The translations under genes were made by a program, and so were the position numbers. A DNA stretch of 64,000 nucleotides from Onthophagus taurus (taxonomy: Eukaryota > Arthropoda > Insecta > Coleoptera > Scarabaeidae): positions 5,587,501-5,651,500 of the forward strand of contig NC_091966.1 in assembly GCF_036711975.1 (NCBI RefSeq), read 5' to 3'. The notes below the pieces were generated by a model. The model was not told where the DNA came from, searched no databases, and was given only the letters and a program-made list of their open reading frames with translations. This document shows positions 45,091-57,659 of the stretch, piece after piece (within the stretch, counting starts at the first letter, position 1; each line of letters opens with the position of its first letter).

Positions 45091-47965
45091 GTAAATGATT
45101 TTTTGAGGTTATAAAAGAATAAGGTCTAAGAAAATGAAAGATGAGGTTCGTTTTCTCCTAAACCGCTCTAGATTACGCAATGAAACTTTATCCTGTTATT
45201 AAAGACTGTTTGATGTTGTGGTATGCCAAATTTAAACTTTCCAGTGTGGGCAGCTTTTTTAATAAAGATTTTAAAAGATGAGTAATTTTTGACATTTCTA
45301 AAAATGAGGTTAAAGTAAAACATCATTTTCTCTTAAACTGTTCTAGATTGAGCAATGAAACTTTGTCCTGATATTAAAGACTGTTTGATGTTGTGGTATG
45401 CCAAATTTAAACTTTCCAGTATGAGCAGCTTTCTTAATAAAAATTTTATAACATGAGTAATTTTTGACATTTCTAAAAATTCGGTTTCAGAAAAAGATCA
45501 TTTACTCTTAATCTGTTCTAAATAACCAATGAAACTTTGTCCTGTTATTAAAGACTGTTTGATATTGTGGTATGCCAAATTTAAAGTTTCCTGTATGAGC
45601 GGCTTTTTTAATAAAGATTTTAAAAGATGAGTTATTTTTAACATTTCTAAAAATGAGGTTAAAGAAAAATATCATTTTCTCCTAAACTGTTCCAGATTAA
45701 GCAATGAAACTTTGCCCTGTTATTAAAGACTGTTTGATGTTGTGGTATGCCAAATTTAAACTTTCCAGTATGAGCAGCTTTTTTAATAAAGATTTTAAAA
45801 GATCAGTAATTTTTGACATTTCTAAAAATGAGGTTAAAGAAAATCATAATTTTCTCCTAAACTGTTCTAGATTAAGAAATAAAATTTTGTCCTGTTTTTA
45901 AGGACTGTTTGATGTTGGGGTACGCCAAATTTAAAATTTCCAGTATGAGCAGCTTTTTTAATAAAGATTTTAAAAGATGAGTCTTTTTTGACATTTCTAA
46001 AAATGAGGTTAAAGAAAAACATCATTTTCTCCTAAACTGTTCTAGATTAAGCAATGAAACTTTGCCCTGTTATTAAAGACTGTTTGATGTTGTGGTATGC
46101 CAAATTTAAAGTTTCCAGTATGAGCAGCTTTTTTAATAAAAATTTTAAAAGATGAGTAATTTTTGACATTTCTAAAAATGAGCTTAAAGAAAAAGATCAT
46201 TTTCTCCTAAACTATTCTAGATTAAGCATTGAAACTTTGCCCTGTTATTAAAGACTGTTTGATATTGTGGTATGCCAAATTTAAACTTTCCAGTATGAGC
46301 AGCTTTTTTAATAAGGATTTTAAAAGATGAGTAATTTTTAACATTCATTTCTAAAAATGAGCTTAAAGAAAAATATCATTTTCTCCTAAACTGTTCTAGA
46401 TTAAGTAATGAAACTTTGCCCTGTTATTAAAGACTGTTTGATGTTGTGGTATGCCAAATTTAAAGTTTCCAGTATAAGCAGGTTTTTTAATAAAGATTTT
46501 AAAAGATGAGTTATTTGTGACATTTCTAAAAATGAGGTTAAAGAAAAACATCATTTTCTCCTAAACTGTTCTAGATTAAGCAATGAAACTTTGCCCTGTT
46601 ATTAAAGACTGTTTATGTTGTGGTATGCCAAATTTAAACTTTCCAGTATGAGCAGCTTTTTTAATAAAGATTTTAAAAGATGAGTAATTTTTGACATTTC
46701 TAAAAATGAGGTTAAAGAAAAACATCATTTTCTCCTAAACTATTCTCGATTAAGCAATGAAACTTTGCCCTGTTATTAAAGACTGTTTGATGTTGTGGTA
46801 TGCCAAATTTAAACTTTCCAGTATGAGCAGCTTTTTTAATAAAGATTTTAAAAGATGAGTTATTTTTGACATTTCTAAAAATGAGGTTAAAGAAAAACAT
46901 CATTTTCTCCTAAACTGTTCTACACTAAGCAATGAAACTTTGCCCTGTTATTAAAGACTGTTTGATGTTGGGGTATGCCAAATTTAAAGTTTCCAGTATG
47001 AGCAGCTTTTTTAATAAAGATTTTAAAAAATGAGTAATTTTTGACATTTCTAAAAATGAGGTTAAAGAAAAATATCATTTTCTCCTAAACTGTTCTAGAT
47101 TAAGCAATGAAAGTTTGCCCTGTTATTAAAGACTGTTTGATGTTGTGGTATGCCAAATTTAAAGTTTCCAGTATGAGCAGCTTTTTTAATAAAGATTTTA
47201 AAAAATGAGTAATTTTTGACATTTCTAAAAATTAGGTTAAAGAAAAACATCATTTTCTCCTAAACTGTTCTAGAATAAGCAATGAAACTTTGTCCCGTTA
47301 TTAAAGACGGTTTGATGTTGAGGTATGCCAAATTTAAAGCTTCCAGTATACAGCAGCTTTTTAATAAAGATTTTAAACGATTAGTACTTTTTGACATTTC
47401 TAAAAATGAGGTTTAATAAAAAGATCATTTTCTCCTAAACTGTTCTAGATTAATAAATGAAACTTCGTGTTGTTATAAAAAAGTGTTTGATGTTGGGGTA
47501 TACCAAATTTAAAATTTCTAATGTAGATAGTTTTTTTAATAAAGATTTTAAAAGGTGACTAATATTTGACATTTCTGAAAATGAGGGTCAAGAAAATAAT
47601 CATTTTCTCCTAAACTGTTCTAGATTAAGAAACAAAACTTAGACCTGTTATAAAAGACTTATTGAAGTTAGGATATACCAACTTTGAAGTTTCCAATGTA
47701 AACAGTTTATTCAATAAAGGTTTTAAAACATTATGAAGTTCAAGAAAATAATAATTTTCTCCTAAACTGTTCTAGATCAAACAATGAAACTTTGTCCTAG
47801 TATAAAAGAGTGGTTGATGTTTTAGTATACCAAATTGACAGTTTCCAGTGTGTAATTTCTGACGATTCTAAAAAAGTCATTTTCTCCTAAACTGTTTTAA
47901 AGTAATACATTAAAATTTGTCCTATTCTATTACAAAAGAGTCTTCAAAATTAGGGTACCAACTTT
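45091..47965. repeat. 175-bp tandem satellite, about 16 monomers
   Basis: The landmark ctagatta recurs at about 45171, 45346, 45521, 45695, 45870, 46045, 46220, 46399, 46574, 46748, 46923, 47098, 47273, 47448, 47623 and 47775. That is a period of 174-175 bases, with one 179 and one 152. Monomers contain gcaatgaaactttgccctgt, ggtatgccaaatttaaa and gagcagcttttttaataaa. Central monomers are the most alike; both ends are decayed, as expected of unequal exchange. Confidence 0.96.
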
Positions 47966-48631
47966 CAGGGTAAACAGTTCATTTAATAAAAAGTTTTTAA
48001 ATTAACCAAAATTAATGACTTTTCAAACTACATAATATACTAAATTCAATTTATTAGATTACAAATTCATAACCACTCTGTATACTACATCGTTTAGATA
48101 ATTATAATCGGGATCAATTAATCTCCGTTTAATAATATTAATCATAATTCATAAAACGCCAAATTAAATGTATACTAAGCGCCAGATTGGCGCCGTACTG
48201 TTTATGTATGTTAACTGTGATAACCAAACGATAATTATTATTGGAATTTAGAGTGTGAAAGATTTATGTCGCGACTTTAAAAAAACACACACATAAGGCT
48301 TTAAATAGACGCACGTTTATTTTTATCTTATTACAAAGAGAATATTAAAATACAAAGGTATCAACAAGATTATTTCTTTTTAATTCTTAATTAATTCAAT
48401 TTAATTTTAATTTTTTTTTGGAAGATTTATACAATGCACACATTATTACACAATCACGTAAAAATTAGAGTGGGGTAAGTAGACGTTAAAGGAATAATAT
48501 TTTTTTTTTGTAAAGTAAAAAATAAATAAGCATCTTATTTAAAAAACTAATAAGAAGAACCATATTGTCTTATATTATATTGTTATGTACAATCACAATG
48601 TTCGTGCTATTTGTTTCCCTTTATTTTATTT
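47966..48631. other. Between satellite and SMOC
   Basis: AT-rich; contains the likely SMOC 3' UTR on the minus strand (AATAAA-type words lie just after the stop codon, about 48618-48628). No other gene. Confidence 0.4.
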
Positions 48632-51600
48632 TTAATCTTCTCGCAAGATTTCCATAAAAGCTGGATCTCTTCTTTGAAGACATTCCAACCACTCCGTCAT
48701 TGTAATCCCTCGATCGTTGTTTTTATCACAATATCTAGGTAATTTTTTTCCGCATCTTCTAAGACTCCGAACGGCCGCTATGGTATCTTTAAAAAACTTC
48801 CACTCGTGTTTTTCAAATATCTTATTTTTGTTTTTATCGAATATTACGAAACTCCAAGACGCTACTTGTTCTTCTTTCGTTGTATTCCAAGCCGGTCTGT
48901 TTGCACTAAAATTATTTAAATGAAAAATATAGTGAATTTTACTTAAAATGCAATATACAAAAATATATTTATATAGAAACCAGGTACGCTCGGGTTACTT
49001 ACTTTGTAACACATAAAATGACAACAAACATATCTGAATGTTTCTAGTTCTAGGTCTAGTGTTAGTTCTAGTTTTGCACTATCACTAGAACTAACACAAG
49101 ACCTAGAACTAGAATCATTCGGGTTTAGCCGTTTGAGAGATGTGTGGCTAAATTTGAATGTTTCTAGTTTTCGGTTTAGTGTTAGTTCTAGTTGTACACT
49201 AGCACTAGAACTAACACAAGACCTAGAACTAGAAACATTCGGGTTTAGCCGCACGTCTCTCAAGACGGCTAAACCCGAATGATTCTAGTTCTAGGTCTTG
49301 TGGTAGTTCTAGTGATAGTGCTAGTTTAAAACTGGTAGTTCTAGTGATAGTGCTAGTTTAAAACTAGAACTAACACTAGACCTAGAACTAGAATCATTCG
49401 GGTTTAGCCGTCTTGAGAGACGTGCGGCTAAATCCGAATGTTTCTAGTTCTCGGTCTAGTGTTAGTTCTAGTTTTGCGCGATCACTAGAACTAACACAAG
49501 ACCTAGAACTAGAATCATTCGGGTTTAGCCGTCTTGAGAGACGTGCGGCTAAATCCGAATGTTTCTAGTTCTCGGTCTAGTGTTAGTTCTAGTTTTGCGC
49601 GATCACTAGAACTAACACAAGACCTAGAACTAGAATCATTCGGGTTTAGCCCTCTTGAGAGACGTGCGGCTAAATACGAATGTTTCTAGTTCTCGGTCTA
49701 GTGTTAGTTCTAGTTTTACACTATCACTAGAACTAACACAAGACCTAGAACTAGAATCATTCGGCTTTAGCCGTCTTAAGAGACGTGCGGCTAAATCCGA
49801 ATGTTTCTAGTTCTCGTCTAGTGTTAGTTCTAGTTTTGCACTATCACTAATACTAACACAAGACCAAGAACTAGAATCATTCGGGTTTAGCCGTCTTGAG
49901 AGACGTGCGGCTAAATCCGAATGTTTCTAGTTCTCGGTCTAGTGTTAGTTCTAGTTTTGCGGGATCACTAGAACTAACACAAGACCTAGAACTAGAATCA
50001 TTCGGGTTTAGCCGTCTTGAGAGACGTGCGGCTAAATCCGAATGTTTCTAGTTCTCGGTCTAGTGTTAGTTCTAGTTTTGCGGGATCACTAGAACTACCA
50101 CAAGACCTAGAACTAGAATCATTCGAGTTTAGCCCTCTTGAGAGACGTGCGGCTAAATGCGAATGTTTCTAGTTCTCGGTCTAGTGTTAGTTCTAGTTTT
50201 ACACTATCACTAGAACCAACACAAGACCTAGAACTAGAATCATTCGGGTTTAGCCGTCTTGGGAGACGTGTGGCTAAATCCGAATGTTTCTAGTTCTCGG
50301 TCTAGTGTTAGTTCTAGTTTTGCGGGATCACTAGAACTACCACAAGACCTAGAACTAGAATCATTCGGGTTTAGCCCTCTTGAGAGACGTGCGGCTAAAT
50401 ACGAATGTTTCTAGTTCTCGATCTAGTGTTAGTTCTAGTTTTACACTATCACTAGAACTAACACAAGACCTAGAACTAGAATCATTCGGGTTTAGCCGTC
50501 TTGAGAGGCGTGCGGCTAAACCCGAATGTTTCTAGTTCTAGGTCTTGTGGTAGATCTAGTGATAGTGCTAGTTTAAAACTAGAACTAATACTAGACCTAG
50601 AACTAAAATCATTCGGGTTTAGCCGTCTTGAGAGACGTGCGGCTAAATCCGAATGTTTCTAGTTCTCGGTCTAGTGTTAGTTCTAGTTTTGCGGGATCAC
50701 TAGAACTAACACAAGACCTAGAACTAGAATCATTCGGGTTTAGCCGTCTTGAGAGACGTGTGGCTAAATTCGAATGTTTCTAGTTTTCGGTCTAGTGTTA
50801 GTTCTAGTTTTACACTAGCACTAGAACTAACACAAGACCTAGAACTAGAATCATTCGGGTTTAGCTGTCTTGAGAGACGTGCGGCTAAATCCGAATGTTT
50901 CTAGTTCTCGGTCTAGTGTTAGTTCTAGTTTTGCGGGATCACTAGAACCAACACAAGACCTAGAACTAGAATCATTCGGGTTTAGCCGTCTTGAGAGACG
51001 TGCGGCTAAACCCGAATGTTTCTAGTTCTAAGTCTTGTGGTAGTTCTAGTGATAGTGCTAGTTAAAAACTAGAACTAACACTAGACATAGAACTAGAATC
51101 ATTCGGGTTTAGCCGTCTTGAGAGACGTGCGGCTAAATCCGAATGTTTCTAGTTCTCGGTCTAGTGTTAGTTCTAGTTTTGCGGGATCACTAGAACTAAC
51201 ACAAGACCTAGAACTAGAATCATTCGGGTTTAGCCGTCTTGAGAGACGTGTGGCTAAATTCGAATGTTTCTAGTTTTCGGTCTAGTGTTAGTCCTAGTTT
51301 TACACTAGCACTAGAACTAACACAAGACCTAGAACTAGAATCATTCGGGTTTAGCCCTCTTGAGAGACGTGCGGCTAAATCCGAATGTTCCTAGTTCTCG
51401 GTCTAGTGTTAGTTCTAGTTTTGCGGGATTACTAGAACTAACACAAAACCTAGAACTAGAAACATTCGGGTTTAGCCGTCTTGAGAGACGTGCAGCTAAA
51501 TCCGAATGTTTCTAGTTCTCGGTCTAGTGTTAGTTCTAGTTTTGCGGGATCACTAGAACTAACACAAGACCTAGAACTAGAAACATTCGGGTTTAGCCGC

Positions 51601-53302
51601 ACGTCTCTCAAGACGGCTAAACCCGAATGATTCTAGTTCTAGGTCTTGTGGTAGTTCTAGTGATAGTGCTAGTTTAAAACTAGAACTAACACTAGACCTA
51701 GAACTAGAATTAATAAAGACCACTAGAGGTCGAGAGGGATGCGATAAGCGGCAATAAAAAAACTACAAATACTCGCCAAATAATAAAATAAAGAGAAATT
51801 AAAAGTAATTACCTTGCTATACTTGATCCGTTTAATTCTCGATCCATTTTATCGTGAAGAAACCGAATTAACCCCCTTAAAAATTCTTTTTTTCGATCTT
51901 CCGGGCATCCTTTAAGAATACCAATAGGAGGCGCGATTTGATCGCATTTTGGGGTTGCGTTTAAAACTGTCGTTCCAGCAATAGTTTTTCCAGTATCTTC
52001 ATGGACACACCAACAGTAACCGGTCGATTTGTAACATTGTATTTTTTGATACCTCCCATCGCTCGTACATTCAGGAACGTACAAATCATTTTTGCTGTGT
52101 TCGTTGCTCATTTCGCTTAATGCCGTTTGACGATCGCTTCTACAATCGACGGCATCTTCATCGGAAGGTTCTGAAGATTCTTCATCTGGTATAAATGGCT
52201 TTAAAACTGTTTGTAAAAAAAAGAAATGATTACATAACGTGTTAGGTGTTATAATTAAGATTGGTACCACTTAAATTTAGATTTAATTACCGTATGGTGG
52301 TGTTAAAGTAGAAGAAGGTGTTGTGATGAGATCTTCTCTGTCGCTATCTCCCGAGGATGTGTTATCGGATCCTGGACTGCCGTCTACCCGCAGCAACAAG
52401 AACAGACGCAAAAAAACTATTTAAGTTCAAAACATGGTAAAAGCGTGCATTGGGCCAAGTTAAAGAAATATTAATTTAATCGCAACCACACACCAAGAAA
52501 AAAGAGAAAAAAAAGGTGACCAATATCGTCAAAGAAAAAACGTTTACCACTTACCGTCTCTTCCATCCTTAGTAAGACAATCAGCCCATTCTTCTCTCCC
52601 AATAAGTTGATCCCGATTCATATCACAAGCTTTAGCAAAACTTTTAGCACAACGTTTCGGCTTGACGGCTTTCTTAACGATTTTTTTCAAATCCCTGTAT
52701 TCGGTTTTATCTAATTGGTCATCGTTATTCCGATCCATTTGTTTAAATTTCCAATCTAAAACCGTTCTAAAATCGTCATCCGTCGACGACGACGACGTCG
52801 ACGTTCCTTTTCCTCCATCTCGATTCCACTCCGTTTGGAAGATTTTAATCAAATTCAAATTAAACTTGGCTTTATCCTCCCGTTTACACGGTTGATTCAA
52901 TCTCCTTCCGTTCCTCGACGACGATCTCCGTTTGTTGTTCTTCTTCTTTCGGGCGCATGTTTGTTTTTGTTCCGGCGAATATTGAGACATCGTATAATCT
53001 AATGGGACCCCGTGACTGTTTACGCACCAACAATAACCCAAAATGCTGCTGCATTGTCCAGATGCGTAGTTTCCATCGGCCCGACAATGCGGATTTAATA
53101 TACTATTCGGGGAGGTTTTATTGTATTCTGTACATGGAGTATGTGTGCGACATGGCCCTTTATTTAATTGTGTTAACGTTTTGTCGTAACATTGTGCTAA
53201 TTGTAATATGCACTTATTTGGATATGTAAAGCTGTCTGATCCGCATACTGGTCTTACACTTTGTATACTTGCTCGACATGAATCCGCCGTACATCCAAAA
53301 CC
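48632..53302 (-). CDS. SMOC / pentagone-type secreted modular calcium-binding protein, 5' exon(s) missing
   Basis: A matricellular protein; insect relatives (magu/pentagone) bind glypicans and modulate BMP spread. Exons in reading order: 53302-52555, 52383-52291, 52206-51813 and 48905-48632; phases close over 502 codons plus stop. Domains: Kazal-like (P-V-C-G-S-D-S-F-T-Y-P-N-K-C), thyroglobulin type-1 (H-C-R-A-D-G-N-Y ... G-Y-C-W-C-V), an EF-hand-like pair (D-R-N-N-D-D-Q-L-D and D-M-N-R-D-Q-L-I), a second thyroglobulin type-1 (C-T-S-D-G-R-Y ... G-Y-C-W-C-V), and a SPARC-type EC domain with EF loops (D-K-N-K-N-K-I-F, D-K-N-N-D-R-G-I-T). The first visible exon starts after ttctcaag at 53303; the signal peptide exon was not found. 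The extra EF-like pair between the two thyroglobulin domains is unusual for SMOC. Confidence 0.9.
49022..51712. repeat. Tandem array of ~120-bp palindromes in a SMOC intron, about 22 units
   Basis: Each unit is an imperfect palindrome. The outer arms are actagaactaacac/gtgttagttctagt, the middle arms are ctagaactagaa/tttctagttct, the inner arms are cattcgggtttagccg/cggctaaatccgaatg, and a gtct-tgag-agac tip closes it. The period is 119-121 bases across 2.7 kb (for example 49484 and 49605). Most units share one orientation, but those near 49228 and 51590 are flipped. A shared flank (gtggtagttctagtgatagtgctagtttaaaac) appears near both ends and inside. Confidence 0.95.
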
Positions 53303-53479
53303 CTTGAGAAAAAAAAAAGATTTTATTATTTTATGATTTCATGAACTTTGAAGAGAAGATAGTTTCATTATTAGAAACTCTTCTTTAACAATAAGAGTTC
53401 AGAAAGAGATTTTTTTTCTGTAATAATAATTGTTAAGGTCATATTTTTAATGTTTCTGTTGGTATTAGTTAGATTCTTA
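53303..53479. other. Intron upstream of the first visible SMOC exon
   Basis: Starts (on the minus strand, ends) with a polypyrimidine run and AAG acceptor. No feature. Confidence 0.4.
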
Positions 53480-53890
53480 ATAAAATGTACCTAAGAGATA
53501 AGATACGCAAGAATTTTCATGGAAAGTCGAGCCAAAATAGTGAATGCCGAGATTGGAAGAAAAATAATAAACTGGGAAGCTATAAATTCCAGAATTATTA
53601 CCATAAGCCTGGAAATACAAGAAAAACTATGACTAATACAGATATATGCTCTAACAGAAGATGCAGCTGTGAGAAATAAGAATAAATTTTACGAGAATTT
53701 GCAAATAGCAATGAAAAAATCCAAAATGGAACATCTAATGATAACAAGAGCATGGAATGCTCGACCCGCATGGAATGAAGAGGATGGATGTGGAACATTG
53801 AGGAAGTTTGAAGGAGAACTGTGTTATAAATCAGCTCTTAATAGGCAACTCCTTCTACTATCAATAACACAGTGTATCCGTATCGGTAAG
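53480..53890 (+). mobile_element. Non-LTR retrotransposon fragment (endonuclease region)
   Basis: The + strand shows D-F-x-A-R/W-N-A-R-P-A-W-N ... D-G-C-G-T, then an E-L-C-Y-K-S-A-L-N-R-Q-L-L-L segment, resembling the G-D-F-N-A ... N-G-x-x-L-L part of LINE endonucleases, in broken frames. It is heavily decayed. Confidence 0.5.
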
Positions 53891-54157
53891 TTATGAGTCT
53901 ATGATAGCTATACAATGAACATATCAATGACATTAATTATTTAAAACAGAGAATCATAAACGTTATTATATGCGTAGGGCTACACTGGATCTTGCTTTCA
54001 TGCTTTCCTGTGACCGGTCAAAAATGCACCATGACTTTATGGACACACTGTAAACTATATAACATACACAAGAGCAATTAGATATACAAGTACAAGACAT
54101 TAAGTCACTAGAAGACCAGAGTTAAATACAAATCAGAGACTAATATATCGTTTAGAA

Positions 54158-55490
54158 CGAACGAACCCAAACTTATTATGGCTACGAACCCCTTCTTAAG
54201 CCAAAATGTGATCGTGGACCCCCTAGTCAGTGCCGTGCTACTAAAACTATGTTTACCGGATGCCGCACTAAATCTACGTTCCATTAACTACGAAGACGAA
54301 AAAGCTATTAAAAACTTTTCCGCAGTGTCCTATACTTCGGGATACAAAGTTGGTATCTGTTTTTGTAACCAACATTTTTCATATTCGTCAACAAACATTG
54401 GTTTTAATTCATCGTTTGTACTTAGCTCGATAAGTTGCTAATGAATAAACACAGAGCTAGTTGATTTGTATGTAAAAGGGTCCAACGCCCAATCGGTAAT
54501 AACCAAATGAAGAATGTCTTCAAATCTTTTTTTGAAATCTAAGTGAAGTGTCCCCAAGTGCTGACAATATACAAGCAAATCAACATCACGATTTTGTAAC
54601 TAAAAAGGTTTTGGAAATTAAGAGAATTCTCCTCTTCCCAACTTTTCTCTATAAAAAAAAGTTTTTTTACGAATGCAGATATTACCCTTTTTGTTTTTAT
54701 TTAATTCAACCGATCGCCTTGCAGCTTCAAATTGATTTCGTTAAATTTGGCAAACATATCATTTCTTGAATGAAATAAATTAAGTCGCAGATCATTGTCT
54801 TCAGTTTCAAAGAATTCTAATCAAAAAGTGAGTAAAATCTATTCAAACATGCACTTCTAGACAACCAACGTATTTCTGTGTTCAGTAGCAAACGATTGTA
54901 ACCTTCATCATTCTCCAGGCAAAGTTGAGCAAATAATCTCTCATTTAAGACATTCTTTTTGATTTTATTAACTGCTCTAATCATATAATTCAGTGAACGA
55001 TGTAAGATTTTTTGCTACTAAATGTTGTCGATGAATGATACAATGTACTGTTATATTCTATTATACTATTCGGTACTGCTTGTTTTAAATATGCCAGAAA
55101 ACCTCGATGGCGTCCTACCATTGCCGGAGGACCATCAGTAGCAAAGCAGATGATATTACACAAAGGAATAGCTTTTGCTTCAAAAAAATATTTAATTCCT
55201 TAAATATAATTTCATCTTTTGTATCAGTTTCCAAACATTTCACAAATCATAATTCTTGAAATATTTTTTTGTCCTTTACAAATCTTACATACGCTATACT
55301 ATCTTACAAATTTAGTTCTTAATACACTTCACAGACTTACATATACTACAACAACTGACTACTGTTCTTACTTTTTGCGGACCCCCCAACACTAGCTACG
55401 AACCCCCGAATTAATTTTATTTTGCTACGGACCCCCTGAGAACTTACAGGGACCCCAAGGGGTCCGTAGGAACCACTTTGGGAACCACTG
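54158..55490 (-). mobile_element. Degenerate hAT transposon (ZBED5-like) with 8-bp duplication
   Basis: A 1333-bp block flanked by gtttagaa (54150-54157 and 55491-55498). The right end, reversed, starts cagtggttcccaaag; the left end is a diverged version (cccaaact). On the minus strand at 55190-55090 the remnant reads C-F-A-T-D-G-P-P-A-M-V-G-R-H-R-G-F, then near 55040 H-R-Q-H-L-V-A-K-N, motifs of ZBED5/SCAND3-type hAT transposases. Many stops. ggacccc-rich words near both ends are subterminal repeats. Confidence 0.85.
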
Positions 55491-55522
55491 GTTTAGAAGA
55501 TCAAAACTACAAACCTCATATA

Positions 55523-57652
55523 CAGGTGTTTCATAATATATGCGCAGGACTTCAGGATGTGATGCAAAAATTTAAAAAAAAGTTTCTATTAACTTACCCT
55601 CTAAAATGCACCATTTTTAGTTTATCGTACAGAAAACAGCTTTTGTAAGCATTTTCTACTCATAATATCCTAAGTTTTGTGCGAGAGAAAAATTTTTTAA
55701 AGTCATAATTGGTGAAGATTTTGAAGCGGTAGTGGTTGTTTTTCTCCCCAACTTCTACGCCACCGGAAAAAGTACGGTTTTGAGACACCCATTTGAACCG
55801 CCAATATTTTTTACACAAAAAAGGTACTAAAGGTCATGAGCTCTAAAGTTGACCGTTTTAACTTTTATGTTGAAACATGGTCAATTTTTTTATTTTATTT
55901 TACTAAAACGTTAGAACAAATAACTTCATAATTGCATAATTAAAAAAAAACAATTACAAATCATACACAGTTAAATTAAATGTTGGAAATGTCCGCCGTT
56001 AGCTTCAATGCACGCAGCAATTCTTCAACGCATTGACTGTCTAACACGCATGAAAATTCCCGGAGTGTTCTGAACTATGTCGCAACATACAACAATGCGC
56101 TCTCTTACTTGGTCAACATTTTCAACTGGAGTAGCGTAGACTAGGGTTTTCAGATGGAACCAAAAGAAAAAATCTAAATAATTAAGTTCCTGAAATCGCG
56201 GTGGTCAAGGTTGCGGACCTCCTCGACCGATCCAACGGTCTAGGTGTTCGTCGTCCAAGTATTGGCGAGCATCCAACTAAAGTGGGCTGAAGCTCTATCA
56301 TGCATTTGTCTGACTTGAAGCAGTACATCTTCCAGCAGTTCCGACTTCTAGAAATTGTCGATAATCTGCACCATTACCGTTTAATCTGTTCGGTAAAAAA
56401 TGTGGGCCTATCAAATGATCACCGATAATGGCAGCCCAAACATTTACGGAAAATTGTTGCTGATGATGGGCTTCAGCAATTTCATTTGGATTTTCTTTTG
56501 CCCATATGTGGTTATTGTGAAAATTGAAAATACCGTCCTTCGAGAAAGATGATTTGAGGATTTTGAGCTATTTTGTTTTGCATCCATGTACAAAAAGCCA
56601 ATCTTGGCAGAAAATCTTTTGGCAATAAGGCTTTGTACTCTTTAGATATGGTAGGGATACAAAAGTTGCCTTTTCAAAATTCTCCAAACCGTCAAGTGAG
56701 ATAGATTTAAGTTGTGAGCAATTTTTCTGGTACTTGTGGTCGGATTTTCATCAATTTCGTTGAGGACAGCCTGTTCTACTTGGAAATTTGCAACTTCCAT
56801 AGGCCGCCCATTATCAGCAGTATTCCTTTTAAAACTTCCATTTTACCATAGTCGTTGGGCGATCTGGATATCTTTCTTGATACAACCCCGCCTTGCTGCT
56901 GCCGAATTACCGCACGCCATTTCGTAAAGGTAATGCATTTCGCACATTTCAGCGTTTGTGTAATTCATTTTTAATTTTGTAATACAAGTTTACTTTTTGC
57001 AGGTACAAACTAATTGCTATTTTGACAGGAGGCAGCTTTTGTTATAAAATTTAAAGCCTACTTGTAAAAAATAAATTATATTATTTTTACACAAACGCTG
57101 AAATGTTACCTTTACGGTTTGGAGAATTTTGAAAAGACAACTTTTGTATAATTTTTTCATTTTTTTTATTTTGCAATTATGAAGTTAACGCTTTCTTTTG
57201 TTTCTTGATCTAACGTTTACATACTATTTGTTTAATTGTAAATAAAATTTTTATTTCAAAAAATTGACCATGTTTTTCAACATAAAAGTTGATTTTTCTA
57301 GAAATCGGTCAACTTTAGAGCTCATGACCTACAGTACCTTTTTTGTGTAGAAAATATTGGCGGTTTAAATGGGCATCTCCAAACCGTACTTTTTCCGGTG
57401 GCGTAGAAGTTGGGGAGAAAAAGAACCACTACCCCTAGCTTATTATGAGTAGAAAATGTTTACAAACGCTAATTTCTGTACGATAAACGGTTCCGAAGAT
57501 ATTCGCAAAAAACGATTTTTTTCATTAAATTTCAACACCCTGTATCTCGAAAATGGTGCATTTTAGAAGGTAAGTTGATAGAAACATTTTTTCAAAATTT
57601 TGGACAAGCGGTTACATCCTGAAATCCTGCGCATATATTATGAAACACCCTG
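55523..57652 (-). mobile_element. Mariner-superfamily transposon with ~380-bp terminal inverted repeats
   Basis: A 2130-bp element between TA dinucleotides (55521-55522 and 57653-57654). The ends cag-g-gtgtttcataatata and their complement extend into arms of roughly 380 bases containing tccggtggcgtagaagttgg and gtcatgagctctaaagttga (given in either orientation). The minus strand between them holds a broken transposase. Confidence 0.9.
55985..56975 (-). pseudogene. Mariner-superfamily transposase remnant (HTH, DDE type)
   Basis: Starts near 56970 with M-N-Y-T-N-A-E-M-C-E-M-H-Y-L-Y, the helix-turn-helix start of a widespread insect family, followed by R-Y-P-D-R-P. The middle part shows K-D-G-I-F-N-F-H-N-N-H-I-W-A and F-S-V-N-V-W-A-A-I-I-G-D-H-L-I-G-P. 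The end reads N-T-P-G-I-F-M-R-V-R-Q-S-M-R and I-E-A-N-G-G-H-F-Q-H-L-I. Frameshifts and a deletion in the catalytic centre remove activity. Confidence 0.85.
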
Positions 57653-57659
57653 TATAATA

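Noticed and set aside
45704-45901. 65-codon frame in the satellite as a gene
   Set aside because: It spans slightly more than one 175-base monomer; since 175 is not a multiple of three, the frame shifts each unit, so it is not maintained as coding.
49022-51712. CRISPR array
   Set aside because: Repeats are whole palindromes of ~120 bases with no unique spacers, in an animal intron.
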